This document shows positions 45,869 to 57,689 of a stretch of DNA of 64,000 nt, piece after piece. Source of the stretch: Dactylis glomerata (lineage: Eukaryota > Streptophyta > Magnoliopsida > Poales > Poaceae); assembly GCA_007115705.1 (NCBI GenBank), contig QXEO01001819.1, positions 372,001 to 436,000 of the forward strand. The letters are read 5' to 3'. The position numbers and the translations under genes were made by a program. The notes beneath the pieces were generated by a model, which was given only the letters and a program-made list of their open reading frames with translations, was not told the DNA's origin and ran no database searches. Each line of letters opens with the position of its first letter. The first letter of the stretch is position 1.

Positions 45869-48801
45869 TTCGCACTTTCTGCGTCTAGCTCAAAGGCGTT
45901 AAAGAAAAACACTCTTGGGAGATAACCCAATGTTTTTACATTCAGTTCTTTTTCTTTTATTTGAGTCTTGGAAGTTATTACTACTGTAATGACCTCTCCT
46001 TATCATTTTTATTTCGTTTTTGTGCCAACAGAAGCCTCTAATTTGAGTGAGGTAAGATTTGGGGATCTTGCTGTCCGAAAACAGATTTCGGTGCTGCACC
46101 GTAAAAATTCGTGAAAATTATAAGAATATCTTTTGGACCTGCGATTTCTTGTGCATATGCCCCAGGTTATATACAAACTTTCATTAGTTTAACACTTTTT
46201 GATTTGAGTAACAGAAAACCCTCTAAACATTCGACCTTTGTCAGCTGTTCTATTTTGACAGATTTCTGCCATTATTTGTGTTTGCCGCTCGATCGCTTTC
46301 TTTTTTATTTTTTTTTATCACGGAACTTTTGGGGAAGTTGCTACAGTAGTATATGTTTTATATGTGGTGGTTTTGAGTTGAAACCTAAAGCAAAAAAGGG
46401 GTTGATTCAATGTTATGCTTACACTAATGTTGCTAATAGATTTGTGTTTAGTTTTGTATGAAGGAAGTTTTCAAGTGTAGGGATTGGAGAATGATGAGAT
46501 GAGTTGAAGAATGGACAAAAGCTCAAGCTTGGGGATACCCACGCACCCCAAGAAATATCCAAGAGGTACAAGCGTCAAAGCTTGGGGATGCCCCCGAGGC
46601 ACCCCTTCTTCGTCGACAAAAATCAGGTCACCTTTCAACACACTATATTTTTATTGCTTTATGCACTATGCGTTTTTCTTGGAGCGTCATTTTTTAGTTT
46701 TCAGTTTTGTTTAGTTTTGTTTGCTGCAATAAATGGTTGGACCCCAACAAATTTCTTTTGGATAAGTTGCCTTGCTTTTCATTTGCCAAGAACACTTCGT
46801 TTTTCACTCTTATCGTTCAACGAGTGTTCTCTTTTTCTGCTACTGCGTTTAGCTTTCGATTTCCGCCTTGATTTGTTTTCAATCTTGTTATATCTTTGCA
46901 TCAAGGTGTATTTTGACCTCTGGTCCATGTTGGTATTCATCAAAAGAGTTGTTTTAAAAAGGTTCGAATGGTGTTGGAAAAGAGAAAAAGTTTCATGAAA
47001 AAAAGTGGTACAAAAAGGAGCTTGTGTAGATTGCGGCCTAGGCTTTTGCATATCGTGCTTGATGTCTTTTTGATAGTATGCTTAGTGGTTTTGCTGTAGC
47101 ATGACTTGTCTCAAATGACTGAGATTGCTTAATGAGCCTTTGAAAAAATCATGCGTTGTTTTTATTATTTGGAAGCATTATTTTGGTTTTCTCCTTGATG
47201 CTTTATTTGGGTTAACTTGGCGCATGCTTACAACATGTTTGACTCATACAAAGTCGCCATAAGCCTCTATGGTCATTTAGTTTTTGACTTTTAATGCCAT
47301 CTTATGCTTCTTTTAATGTCGCTTTGTCGCTTTGCATGATTATGGCCATTATTGCTCTCTTAGTTGGTCGCTCCCAATCTTTTGCTAGCCCTCATTTTGT
47401 ACTGAGTATGAGCTCTACTCGTGCATCCAACTCTTAAAAACCAAGTTATTCCAATGTGTCCACCATACATACCTATTAGCAATTTGCTATTCCAAAGTAC
47501 ATTTGACTTGCTTTTATCTATCCTTCAAATTAAATTCTTTTTGGTGTTATGCGAAAATTGGTCAGTAAAGCTCTCACGAACCTGATGGCACACTTTACTT
47601 TTCTCGCTTTAAAATTTTGACATTGTGGCTCTCTTATGTTGAGTTGTTATGCTTGCAAGTTGTAAGTTGGAAATTAGCCCAGCCATGCTGTCATGGGGCA
47701 AGCTTTCAACATTGCACTATCTTTCATTTGAGTTGATATCGTGATGTTTTGTTTATGGATACTCGCGATGTGAAATAAGTTGGGAATCTTGCGGGATCAT
47801 GGAGTTTTTATATGTGTTAGGAAAACGCCTGGGCCGCTAATCTAAGCCATGCATAATTCATGGTGGAAGTTTATAGCATGCCCATTGTGGACATTCGACG
47901 ACGCATCTCAAAATAAAAAGCTATACCAATGGTAAATAAAAGAGATGTCGAGGTGTTCATTGTCTGTTTGTCTTGTCATTTTGATGTGGGCTTGTTCCAT
48001 GTCATCGGGCAGGAGGTACCCCGTTGGCAGTTCACGATGATACATATATATTTACAATGACAAGAGCCTGCTTGGGACTCTAAGTCGAGTAGCATGAGGT
48101 TTGGGTATTCGTACTTTACGGGACACGAGGTTTTCAACTTATGATTTATCAAGCATATGCTTCATAATTGTACTCGCATTAACTCTAACCATTCAAGATG
48201 CTTATGATGGGGGCAATGAGAGCTCAAAGCTAGTAAGTACCATAATTTTTGAAGGTTTATAAAACTCGCAATCACTGCTTCCCTCTGCGAAGGGTCTTTC
48301 TTTTACTTTTATGTTGAGTCACCACCTTCTACCTTTATGCACCGTCTAAGAAAGCATAGTTGTCATTCTTAGTATAATGTGCATTGTCCCAAAGTTTTCA
48401 TTGATTGATTCATGATTTTGGTTTCACTTGTTCTTAAATTATTTGTATCTAGTCGCCCTCTTAAACTTGAAGGTGTCCTATGCATTTATGTTTTGCTATT
48501 CCATGAAGGACAAGCTGAAAACCATTTGCTATGTTTTTCCTTATGATTTGAACACACGTTTGACTTTCATTGTTTCATTTTCATGATCTTTTGTTTGTAT
48601 TCTTTTTCATGTTATAACATGGTTGCTAAGTTTCTTCTATCAAGATTATGTCTTTCATGCCCATGTTTTAAGTTCTTTTGATCCCAGCACACAATGCTTA
48701 CATAGATGGTCAAGATTGTGTAGGTGCATGTCACCTCAAAAATTATTCTTTGTTATCACTTACCTACTTGAGGACGAACAGGAGTTAAGCTTGGGGATGC
48801 T
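45869..48801 (+). other. Element D 3' non-coding internal region with polypurine tract
   Basis: About 2.93 kb with no supported ORF, collinear with the A region (14810-16425 plus 26400-27712, about 2.93 kb). Two AAGCTTGGGGAT words at about 46525 and 46580 recall the polypurine tract (GGAGTTAAGCTTGGGGATG, 48781-48799). Confidence 0.8.
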
Positions 48802-50348
48802 TGATACGTCTCAAACGTATCTATAATTTTTGATGCTTCATGCTTGTTTTTACACCATTTGCTTTGTGTTTCAGAAAATTTACTAAGGAAATATTCTTGA
48901 AATTGGACGAAACAAAAGCCGAACATCCAGATATTTAACGAAGCTTCCAGAGGACCGAAGAGGAGACGGAACCGAGCCAGGAGGTGGTCTCACCACCAGG
49001 GGGCGCGGCCTAGGGCCTGGCCGCGCCGCCCTATGGTGAGCCCCACCTCGTCCACTTCTAACGCTGCCCCTTCGCCTATAAAGACCCCCTGACGGGAAAA
49101 ACCTAAACACCCGATCACTTTTCCAGAAACACATCGCGATCCGCCGCCGTTGTTGACCCAAGATCGGGAGGGTCCAGAAGCTCTTCCCGGCACCCTGCCG
49201 AAGAGGGGAATCGCCACCGGAGGTCTTCTTCATCGCCATGCTTTCCTCCAGCGCGATGAGTGAGTAGTCTACCTTGGACTATGGGTCCATAGCAGTAGCT
49301 AGTTGGTTGTCTTCTCCACCATGTGTTTCATGTTTAGATCTCATGAGCTGCCTTACATGATCGAGATCACCGTTATGTAATTCTACATGTTGTGTTTGTT
49401 GGGATCCGATGAATATTGGTGTTATGATTGAGTTGATGTGCTGAATATTATCTTATGTTATCTCTATGTTGTTTATGATCTTGCATGCTCTCCGTTGTTA
49501 GTAGCTATCTTGGCTCAGTAGATACTAGTGACTCCAAGAGGGGGTATTTATGCTCGATAGTTGGGTTCATGCCTCTATTTAATCTGGGAGAGTAACAGAA
49601 ACCTCTGAGGTTGTAGATGTGCTGTTGCCACTAGGAAGAAAACAACATTCTTATATCCAAGGGCATATGCTTTGTTTACATTACACACTTTGCTTAATGC
49701 AATTATCTGTTGTTCGCAACTTAATATTCACGGGGTCCTCGGATGATTCCCCGTGGGTGGATTATTAGTCATAGATGCAGTTGGATGGCGGTCTATGTAT
49801 CTTGTTGTAATGCCCAGAGTAAATCTCATAGTGATCCTCTCGACATATGCACGTTATCTTTATTCTATCAATTGCCCAACTGTAATTTGTTTACCCAGCA
49901 TGTTGTTATTTATCTTATGGAGAGACACCACTAGTGAACTGTGGACCCCGGTCCAATTTCTTTTATATTGCTATCACATGTTTACTTTACTCGCACTGTT
50001 TACTTTCTTGCATACTACTATTGCTTTCCACTCAATACGCTCATTCCTTTGTTTACAACAAACCGGTGAGATTGACAACCTCATCGTAAGTTGGGAGCAA
50101 AGTACTTGGTTGTGTTGTGTGCAGGTTCCGCATTGCAGCTGGCAAAGCAAAGCACTAGACGAGGTGCCTTATAAATTGTCCGGAGCTGTTGCGAAGCTAG
50201 CAAGCATCACCTTCTAGAGTTTGGCTTTTTCCTGGACTGACAAACCTTGGTTTCTTACTGAGGGAAAAACTTGCTGCTTTACTCATCATACCATCCTCTT
50301 GGGGTTCCCAACTAGATGGTGATTTACATCAACACACCGCCACCAGCA
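48802..50348 (+). repeat. Element D 3' LTR with 96-bp internal deletion
   Basis: 1547 bp. Compared with its partner it lacks about 96 bp between two copies of a GTGTTTC word (after position about 48865), which indicates illegitimate recombination after insertion. TATA box at 49076-49083 is kept. Confidence 0.9.
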
Positions 50349-50353
50349 CATAC
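50349..50353. repeat. Target duplication of element D, right copy (CATAC)
   Basis: Identical to 30892-30896. Confidence 0.9.
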
Positions 50354-52466
50354 ACATGACTTAATGAGTGGGTACTACCCATATGTATAAAAGTGTGCCC
50401 ATATCATACTTGCCTACGCAGGTACCCGTAACCATGGGTAAAATTGCCATTCTTAGAGCCAACCCCTCATGCTTAACTGCACATATGCGGATGGGTTAGT
50501 GGCGGGGCACATGTGTTGTCACTGGATGAAGCTTTAGATTGAAAGGCGACAATGACGTCGGTCTTTTAAGTGTGTGTGTATGGGGGAGGGGGCATCCTAT
50601 GACCCATATCTTATATGTAGGATTGGTAAAAATACTCATGTACCAATGAGTTAAACTTCTTTTTCGAAAGCTCATCCCCAAAGAAACTCTATCTAGGTTA
50701 AGTGTGTGCTCAGCCTATTGAAATTTGAGAGGATGTTGGATGTTATCGACCAGGATGTAGTTATTCTAGGTTTGCATGACTGGAGACAAAATGTGCAGGG
50801 AAGACCAGTGTATTGGTATGTAGGGCCAGTATAGAGATCATAGATATCCTAGGGTTAACATGTCCGGCTCGAGATGTGGTCGCCTGGGAAACTCTTATTG
50901 TGAAACTATCAGTCTAACTTACTTTTGCCACAATTAGCTAGGTTTCTACCAGTTGTTATTGTTAGTATAACTAGCACATTGCCCGTGCTTCGCTACGGAA
51001 CCATAATAATGACTCCAAAACTAATTTAATGTGTGCCTCTTTAAAATTATTGCCATGATTTTTTAGAGCTTGAATATTAAGATTGGTAGACAAACTTGGA
51101 GTTGTATCCTATATTATTAGATTGTTGTCCTTGCAAGCTTTTCACGCTAAGTGACATCGTATACTTTTTATTGCTTGGAGATTCGGTTAGCGTGTGAATA
51201 TTTAGGAGCTGGAGTTTATTATTCTGAATCATTGCATATTGTCGATGTACTGGGTATATTTAGGAGCTGGAGTATTTTTCTCTCTTGATTCTTGCAGACA
51301 TAAGAATTGAAGGCTTGATAGGATTTCTGGCAGCATATGAGCTGATTTATACTGGGTATATGGAGTACTGGAACGAAATATGGGGGTTAACTTGTTGTAG
51401 CCTGCTGCAACTGTAGTCTGACACCGTCGTTGCCTGTCCTTGTTGCACCGCGGTCTGGAGTGGCTGTTGCACTTGAAGATTTGCATGCTGTCTCTCTTCG
51501 TTGCACATGGATGCAGGTAGTGATGAAGGCCATTACTGACAATGATTTCAGATTACCGCGCCAGCCTCCTCGCCCATGGTGGTCTTGGGCTCCTGGCTTG
51601 ATTGTCTCCCGCAGTTCAGTAATCAGCTCTACACACCTGGACACAGCGGTGTACAGAGTGTGGCGCATGCCGCTGTCCAGAACAAACACCTCTCTCTATG
51701 TGCTTCGGTTCCTGTTCCATCCACATTAGCTAGCACTGAACAGCCTGCAGCGTCGTAGTACTAAACTCGGGCTACGCAAGCTAAGGAGAACTCGGCGCTG
51801 TTGGCCGCCTCAACGCCGAGCGCGCGTCAGTTGAGACCGCGCTCCAGATCGTCAGCAGCATTCATGCGTCCACGAGCAACAACCTGGAGCGCTACTGGAG
51901 TAGCAGCAGCAGTGCGCGAGAGCGCCAGTTCAGATCGGGACGCCTACCAGCTCCATGCTTGCGCTGTCCTCTTCAGCCACGACCGCACTTCGTGGACCTC
52001 GGCCAAACGCGTCGCCAAGGACTTTGCGCACACACCCAGTCAGAAGTAGTCGCGCGATGCCGTGGCTCTCTACGCCCAGATGCACCACAACGAGCTGGTC
52101 CGTCCGGCAAGGAGCATCGCTCGCCGGTGCGAGGAGAAACCGGTCCAGTTTTTTCCAATATGCGACACGGCGGCAATAGCGATTAGCTATAGATCGTTTT
52201 GAGGTGGGTAGCGTGGAGAGGTGATTAGCTTGATCTCCGCCTGGTGGATGAGGCTGTTGATGTAAGGCACATCTCGGGCGTCGGCCAGGCGAAGCTCTAC
52301 CCATACGTCGCCGGAGAAGGTGGCGGGAGGCGCTGGCTGTGCTGGTCGTGCGATGGGTACGGCCGAAGAGCGAGAGGTTAAGGAGGAGAAGGAACAGAAA
52401 AACGTGGGTCCTGGCAGAGGGCTCAGGCAATACGCGCTAGCGAAGAGACGTCAAGGTCGGGACGGG
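50354..52466. other. Spacer, no supported gene
   Basis: 50354-50453 is the right part of the hAT-like remnant broken by D. At about 50970-51000 the word GCCCGTGCTTCGCTACGG resembles a block common near repeats in grass genomes. 51430-52430 is GC-rich with open frames on both strands (a 166-codon minus frame at 51930-52430 and a 100-codon minus frame at 51387-51689). None shows a domain, a transit peptide or a good splice structure. Confidence 0.45.
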
Positions 52467-52538
52467 GGTCCTGTAAATCATGCCGGAGGAGGGCAGCGTC
52501 ATGGTCCTGTAAATCATGCCGGAGGAGGGCAGCGTCAT
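52467..52538. repeat. 36-bp perfect tandem duplication
   Basis: Units 52467-52502 and 52503-52538 are identical (starting GGTCCTGTAAATCATGCC). They lie in GC-rich spacer with no supported ORF. Confidence 0.9.
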
Positions 52539-52625
52539 CACAGGGCTTCGAGTGGGCGGCGGCGGGGGGCTGAACCCAACCATCCAAGGGGCGACGGACG
52601 AAAGGAAGTGTTTGAAAGTAAAAAA

Positions 52626-52845
52626 TAAAACGTTTCAGGCTACCACGGGATACCACGGGATGAAAACATATTTTCGTTGGTTGAAGACGTATTTTACGGA
52701 CACGCATCAGTATGATTGCAATATTATTTGTAGAGTAAAACGTTTTGGGCTACCACGGGATACCACGGGATGAAAACATATTTTCGTTGGTTGACGACGT
52801 ATTTTACGGACACGGACCAGTCTGATTGCAATATTATTTGTAGAG
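52626..52845. repeat. 110-bp tandem duplication with internal 10-bp repeats
   Basis: Units 52626-52735 and 52736-52845 differ at only a few positions. Each contains TACCACGGGA twice in tandem. No ORF depends on it. Confidence 0.9.
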
Positions 52846-53864
52846 ATTTAGTTTTAAGAAAATATCATAATTACAACCACTAGTTATGATGAAAAGCTAG
52901 AGGTTAGGAAAGTGGATGTACAGCCAGCCACCTAGTTTCAAGTTCACACAAACGCATATCAAGATTTGAGTTTCTTATTATTTCAAAAAACAAAATCAAC
53001 ATAGGGCTTCCCCCCATTTGTTTTAAAAAGCTAGAGTATTTTGTCGTGAGATGATCATAGATAAATAGAGGACCCATAAATTAACGTCAATAACATACTG
53101 AAACCATTATATTTTTTTTTGCATGGAAATCCTAGGTAGTATGATATATACAATTGTAAAAAAAGGAAAATCCATAGGAAATACTTCATAAACATGATCT
53201 CTCGCTTGAAATTTTTAAATACTCCACCCCAAAAGCACTGTTTCACCGATCTCTTGACACACAGTCAGTCCAGTTAAAGAGCTGCCTGTAGCCCGAGCTA
53301 CAAAGTGAGATTTCATAACTTAAATATTTATTTATTTCTATTAGATTTTATTTTATATTTTGAGATAAAGACTTTATATTTTGTAATTATTAGAGACAGC
53401 GCATGCATGTATAGGAAGGTACTGTAAGTATATCATGGTACTACTGATAGGCCGTCAAGAGAAGACTGCGCAGAGGCCTGGTGAACATACAGCCTACTAA
53501 GAGAAACAACACGCCTGCAAAGCGCCAAAACGATGCGACGAGTGGATTGATTGCTGCTTCTTTGTCGAAGCTGACAAAATTTCCCCAAATCCTCAGTGCG
53601 TGGCGGCCTTCCGCCGGCGGCGGCTGGAGCGGTGCAGCGGGAGGGCGGAGGGGGCTCTGAGGACGCACGGGGAAGTTCAGTGCAGCCACACGCGCTCGCC
53701 CGGCGGAGCCAGCAGGAGGGTTCGAGGGAGGCCGAACCATACGCCCGGTGGAGCTCAAGGTGTTCGCGCAATTGCCTCGCCGGCGCGACTCGGGTACTTC
53801 CTCCCTGCTGCTTGCTTTAAGTGTGCTAGGCGCAGACGGAAGAGAAGAGAGTCCATTGCTGTCC
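52846..53864 (+). other. Upstream region and probable 5' UTR of the PPR gene
   Basis: 52846-53430 is AT-rich with nothing recognised. From about 53580 the sequence becomes GC- and CpG-rich, as is usual for the 5' end of grass genes, and leads into the start codon. A transcription start cannot be set by eye. Confidence 0.5.
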
Positions 53865-55304
53865 ATGTCGTCTCTGGTGAGCCGCCCGCCGCTCCTGGCA
53901 CGGCCCGGCGGCACTTCCCCGGCAACGGCGTCGGTGAAGGCATTCGGCGCCACGCGGCTCCGCGGCCACGAAGAGGGCCGTCGTTCTTGTCGCGCCAGAG
54001 CTCGGGTCTCCTCCACTGAGTCGTCCAGTGGAGCTCTTGCCAAGAAATCGACCTACAGTGATGAGCACCAAGACGAGGACGCCGCTGCTGAGCCTGGAGA
54101 CGGGGATTTGGGATGGAGCAAGGACGAGATCGAGGCCATCTCGGCGCTGTTCGCCCGGCCGATGCACCAAAAGCCGCTGAAGCCGCCGAGTCCGGCGACG
54201 CGGCGGGCTCTCCCGCTGCCGCAGCCCCACAAGACGAGGCTGCCTGCCGCCCCGGCGCCGAAGCAGCACATCCGGCTCCCCTCGCGCTCGTCTTTCAGCG
54301 ACCGGGTGCGCAAGGACCCGGAGGTCCTCGTCAGGATCGCCCGGGAGATCGCCGCGCTCCCGCCGGAGTCCGACGTGTCCACGGTGCTGGACAGCTGGGC
54401 TCCGTTCCTCCGGAAAGGGTCCCTGTCCATGACCATCCGGGAGCTCGGCCACATGGGGCTCCCCGAGAGGGCGCTCCAGACGCTGTGCTGGGCGCAGGCG
54501 CAGAAGGCCGTGCCGCTGTTCCCCGATGACCGGATCCTCGCTTCCACCATCGAGGTTCTGGCGCGCTTCGACGAGCTGAGGATGGAGTCCGCGCTTGAAG
54601 AGTGCGTGCCCTCGGCGAGCCGCGCCGTCCTCGAAGCCATGGCGAGTGGGTTCATCGGGGCGGGCAAAGTAGGCCTGGCTCGCAAGCTCCTCGAGCTTGC
54701 CAGGATAAACAAGAGAACGCTGCACCCAGGCATCTACGCGAAGCTGATTCGTGAAGCTGCCAGGACGCCTGAAGGATACGGGCTGGCCGCTGTGCTGCTC
54801 GACGAGCTCGGTGAGAGGCCGGACTTCGACCTGCGACCGCAGGACTGCACGGCTATCATGAAGGTATGCATAAAGCTCAGGCGGTATGCAGCCGTGGAGA
54901 GCCTGTTCAGCTGGTTCAGGGCGTCTGGCGGGAACCCGAACGTGGTGATGTACACGACAGTGATCCACAGCCGCTCCCGCGACGGGATGCACCGGGAGGC
55001 GTTGGCTCTGGTGTGGGAAATGGAGCAGGCAAACTGCCTTCTTGACCTGCTGGCATATCGGGTCATTGTCAAGCTGTGTGTGGCTTTGGGCGATCCAGAA
55101 AGGGCTTTCCGGTACCTATCGAGGTTGAAGGAGGCTGGCTTCATTCCGACTAGTGACATATACTGTAATTTGATTGAAGGCTATGCCATAGCGGGGAGGA
55201 CGGCCAAGTGCCATCAGCTTATTAGGGAGGCTGAGTCAACCGGCGTGATGCTGGACAGAAGGCTGGTTAAGAGCTTGTCTGAGATGGGTGGTGGACATCT
55301 TTGA
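53865..55304 (+). CDS. EMB975: Pentatricopeptide-type protein, EMB975-like, probably plastid
   Basis: 479 codons, intronless. It closely resembles Arabidopsis EMB975 (At2g01860), a helical-repeat protein needed for embryo development and assigned to plastids; such proteins usually act on organelle RNA, and the exact target is unknown to me. Shared words include GWSKDEIEAISALF (from residue 83), FLRKGSLSMTIRELGHMGLP and NVVMYTTVIHSR (from residue 359), ending with PPR-like repeats such as LLDLLAYRVIVKLCVALGD. Residues 1-70 are rich in Ser, Arg and Ala with few acidic residues, as in a transit peptide. The ATG at 53865 is chosen because it gives this transit peptide and a family-like length; an in-frame ATG at 53748 would add 39 residues. 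The frame is intact and GC-rich like other grass genes. Confidence 0.88.
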   Translation: MSSLVSRPPLLARPGGTSPATASVKAFGATRLRGHEEGRRSCRARARVSSTESSSGALAKKSTYSDEHQDEDAAAEPGDGDLGWSKDEIEAISALFARPMHQKPLKPPSPATRRALPLPQPHKTRLPAAPAPKQHIRLPSRSSFSDRVRKDPEVLVRIAREIAALPPESDVSTVLDSWAPFLRKGSLSMTIRELGHMGLPERALQTLCWAQAQKAVPLFPDDRILASTIEVLARFDELRMESALEECVPSASRAVLEAMASGFIGAGKVGLARKLLELARINKRTLHPGIYAKLIREAARTPEGYGLAAVLLDELGERPDFDLRPQDCTAIMKVCIKLRRYAAVESLFSWFRASGGNPNVVMYTTVIHSRSRDGMHREALALVWEMEQANCLLDLLAYRVIVKLCVALGDPERAFRYLSRLKEAGFIPTSDIYCNLIEGYAIAGRTAKCHQLIREAESTGVMLDRRLVKSLSEMGGGHL

Positions 55305-56510
55305 ACCACTGGCCAAGTGGAAGTCTAAGCTAATGTAATTATTAGTAGATGGTAAGTTGTCTCACAAAGAGTGGGTTTTCTCTTACGTATTATTTGTGAT
55401 GCTCCACACTGAAAATTGATCTGCTTACATTGCTTTAACCTGTGAGATTGTTGATAGGTTTAATTGCTAGTACCAACTTTTCATTTCTTATCTGAACAAT
55501 TGGTGAACATTTTCATGAACATTGTGTTTGTAGATCTGTCTATTGTGTTTTCAAGTTTGCATCAGTTAGCTGCAATCCAAGTATTTATTTCTCTTGGGAA
55601 GTTAAACTTGTGTGGGTTCCAATTAATCATTGATATTAGACTGGCTGCCAGTGCAAGATGGTAGACTGATCTTGTATTTTTGGGTATAAGTGTTCTCCGG
55701 TACATATTTATGACACTGAATTTTACAGCACTATCAATCATCCAAAAATTGAGAATGCAAATGACCTCTAGTTCAATTGGTATGGGCTTGGGAGGCTTTC
55801 CAGTGCTGGTTGGTAAGACGATTTAACTAGATTTCAACAAATAAATTTGCTCCTGTTAATTAGCTGCCGTACTACAAGCTTTTAGGGGTTCGGATAAAGT
55901 ATTAGCTCCATTTTTACCCAAAAAGACCTCAGAGTGACACTATGTTGCTAGATTGGATACAATTACAACTCAGAATTCACAACCATAGGCTAAATGGAGG
56001 GTAACACTGGCCGTCTTGAGTTGCAGCCTGATTCTTAGCCCTTAGTCTCCTTTACCGTAAGGTTAGTTCGAACTTTTCAAGTACTTTGGCCTCATTGTTT
56101 GATGGATGGCATGGATGAATATGCCTAGCAATTGGGGACAGTTGTAAATTGTGTAGATATTTTTTAATTATATAATAATATAGTATGGAGATGATGAACA
56201 ATTGTTGTCACTATTTTAAATATAGAACTTCAGTTTCCAGCCAGATATTTTGTCTTTCCATCTTTTCTTGGTTCTGTTATCGTATAATTTTAATACAGAT
56301 TAGATAGCATGTCAGGTGTTGACATTGTATGGACCTTAACATGTCCATGGTAATTTGCTTTCAGTTACTGACATGACAGTAGTAGCAAAAGAAAATTATG
56401 TGCCCAAACGTGCTTCGGTTTTTCTTTTGTCCCCGTTGTCAAATGTTTATTCAGTTAAGGAACAATATCTACTTTCTCTCCATGCTGACAAGAGGGTGAA
56501 GCTCATGCTG
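55305..56510 (+). other. 3' UTR of the EMB975-like gene and spacer
   Basis: AT-rich DNA with no supported ORF. No clear polyadenylation signal can be chosen by eye. A tRNA-like word at about 55770 was examined and rejected. Confidence 0.5.
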
Positions 56511-56518
56511 ATCAAAAT

Positions 56519-57061
56519 TAGGGATGGCAATGGGTACCCATCACCCGCGTACCCGCTGGGTAAATACCCATTAGACGTAAGGGTATGAGACAAAAAAATA
56601 CCCATGGGTATACAAATAGGAAAAATCTATACCCATCGGGTAGAGCGGGTATGGGTATGGGATCATAAAACCCATACCCGTATACCCAGATACCCATCTA
56701 ATAGTCTGACATGTGGGCCTCCGGAGTATCAGCGTACTAAATTAATACGGTGCTATTATGCGCAAGTGTGGTTATTTATGAGAATGTGTTGTTGTTCACA
56801 AGTATGTGTTGTCGCTTATAATATGCTGTTATTAAATTTTTGTTATATGTTATTTATGACTATTTTTTTTGCTCAAATTGATGTGTTGTAAATGTGGGTA
56901 TTTTTACCCGCGGGTACCCATTTACCCTGGCGGGTGACGGGTATGGGAAAATTTTGTACCCGTTGGCGGGTATGGGTACGAGTGATGGATAAGATCAAGG
57001 ACGATGGGTACGGGTATGGGGTGGTTCCACCCGCACCCATACCCTGCGGGTGCCATCCCTA
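56519..57061. mobile_element. hAT-type MITE
   Basis: 543 bp with 11-bp perfect terminal inverted repeats TAGGGATGGCA and a perfect 8-bp target duplication ATCAAAAT (56511-56518 and 57062-57069), both typical of hAT elements. The interior is rich in GGGTACCC-type words in both orientations and has no transposase. A 280-codon minus frame (56995-57837) runs through the right end and is spurious. Confidence 0.9.
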
Positions 57062-57069
57062 ATCAAAAT

Positions 57070-57689
57070 GTGGAGCATAGAGAAACCAGTAGACTGAGTC
57101 TGGGAGACAGGAAGGGAGGTTGACGATGTCACTGTGAAACCATAGTGAGAACTCGGCGGCTGGCCAGGTGGAGAGAGAGGTGATGGTTTTCTTCTTAGTT
57201 TTTTGGTGAGGGTAATTAAACTACCATGCATGCACTCCTTAACTTCTCGTATTCGAAAGAATTTTTTTTGGCCCCTTTGAGAAACCTCACTGGAATAAAT
57301 TGCAGCATCTCCATCCAGGTACTTGGCGTCTGGACTGGATCCTGCTCTTGTAAAGCCGATGGATGCTGGTACTGTCATATGTGGTATGTATTCATTATGG
57401 TTTGCTCGTGATGCGGGAAGGAGCAGGGACTTGCCTCCTATTACTAATTTGGTTATTAATTGGTCACTAGATGGGGCTTGGGGGATGTAATCAGGAATCG
57501 TGCTGGTAATTCTGAGGGAGCATCTGGGCGACGAAACCTGATGATCTCCAATGCACTGGCGGCAGAAGCAGTGGTAGAAAATGGCGTTGAACTGGGGTGA
57601 GCAAGGGGATGAATTCGGATTGAAGGACGAAACAGATTCTCCTAATCTAGCTAGTGAACTGCTGGAGAAATCGCAGTCAGATCCGAGCT
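57070..57689. other. Spacer, no supported gene
   Basis: Nothing recognised on either strand apart from the tail of the spurious minus frame mentioned for the neighbouring MITE. Confidence 0.4.

Larger units (their letters stand above)
30897..50348 (+). mobile_element. LTR retrotransposon D (same family as A), split by element C
   Basis: Perfect 5-bp target duplication CATAC at 30892-30896 and 50349-50353. The 5' LTR is in two pieces (30897-31535 and 42615-43618) around element C, and the 3' LTR is 48802-50348. Internally it has a degenerate tRNA-Asp primer site, a decayed gag and retropepsin, and about 2.9 kb of 3' non-coding DNA shared with A. No reverse transcriptase or integrase is present, so it is non-autonomous and, unlike A's ORF, its coding part is broken. 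Confidence 0.93.

Noticed and set aside
51930..52430. 166-codon minus-strand frame with hydrophobic N-terminus
   Set aside because: Overlapping open frames exist on the other strand in the same GC-rich DNA and no family is recognised.
53826..54992. 388-codon minus-strand frame opposite the EMB975-like gene
   Set aside because: Shadow of the GC-rich plus-strand gene, whose product has clear family words.
55768..55820. Second tRNA-like A box
   Set aside because: No B box, no anticodon arm and no acceptor stem.
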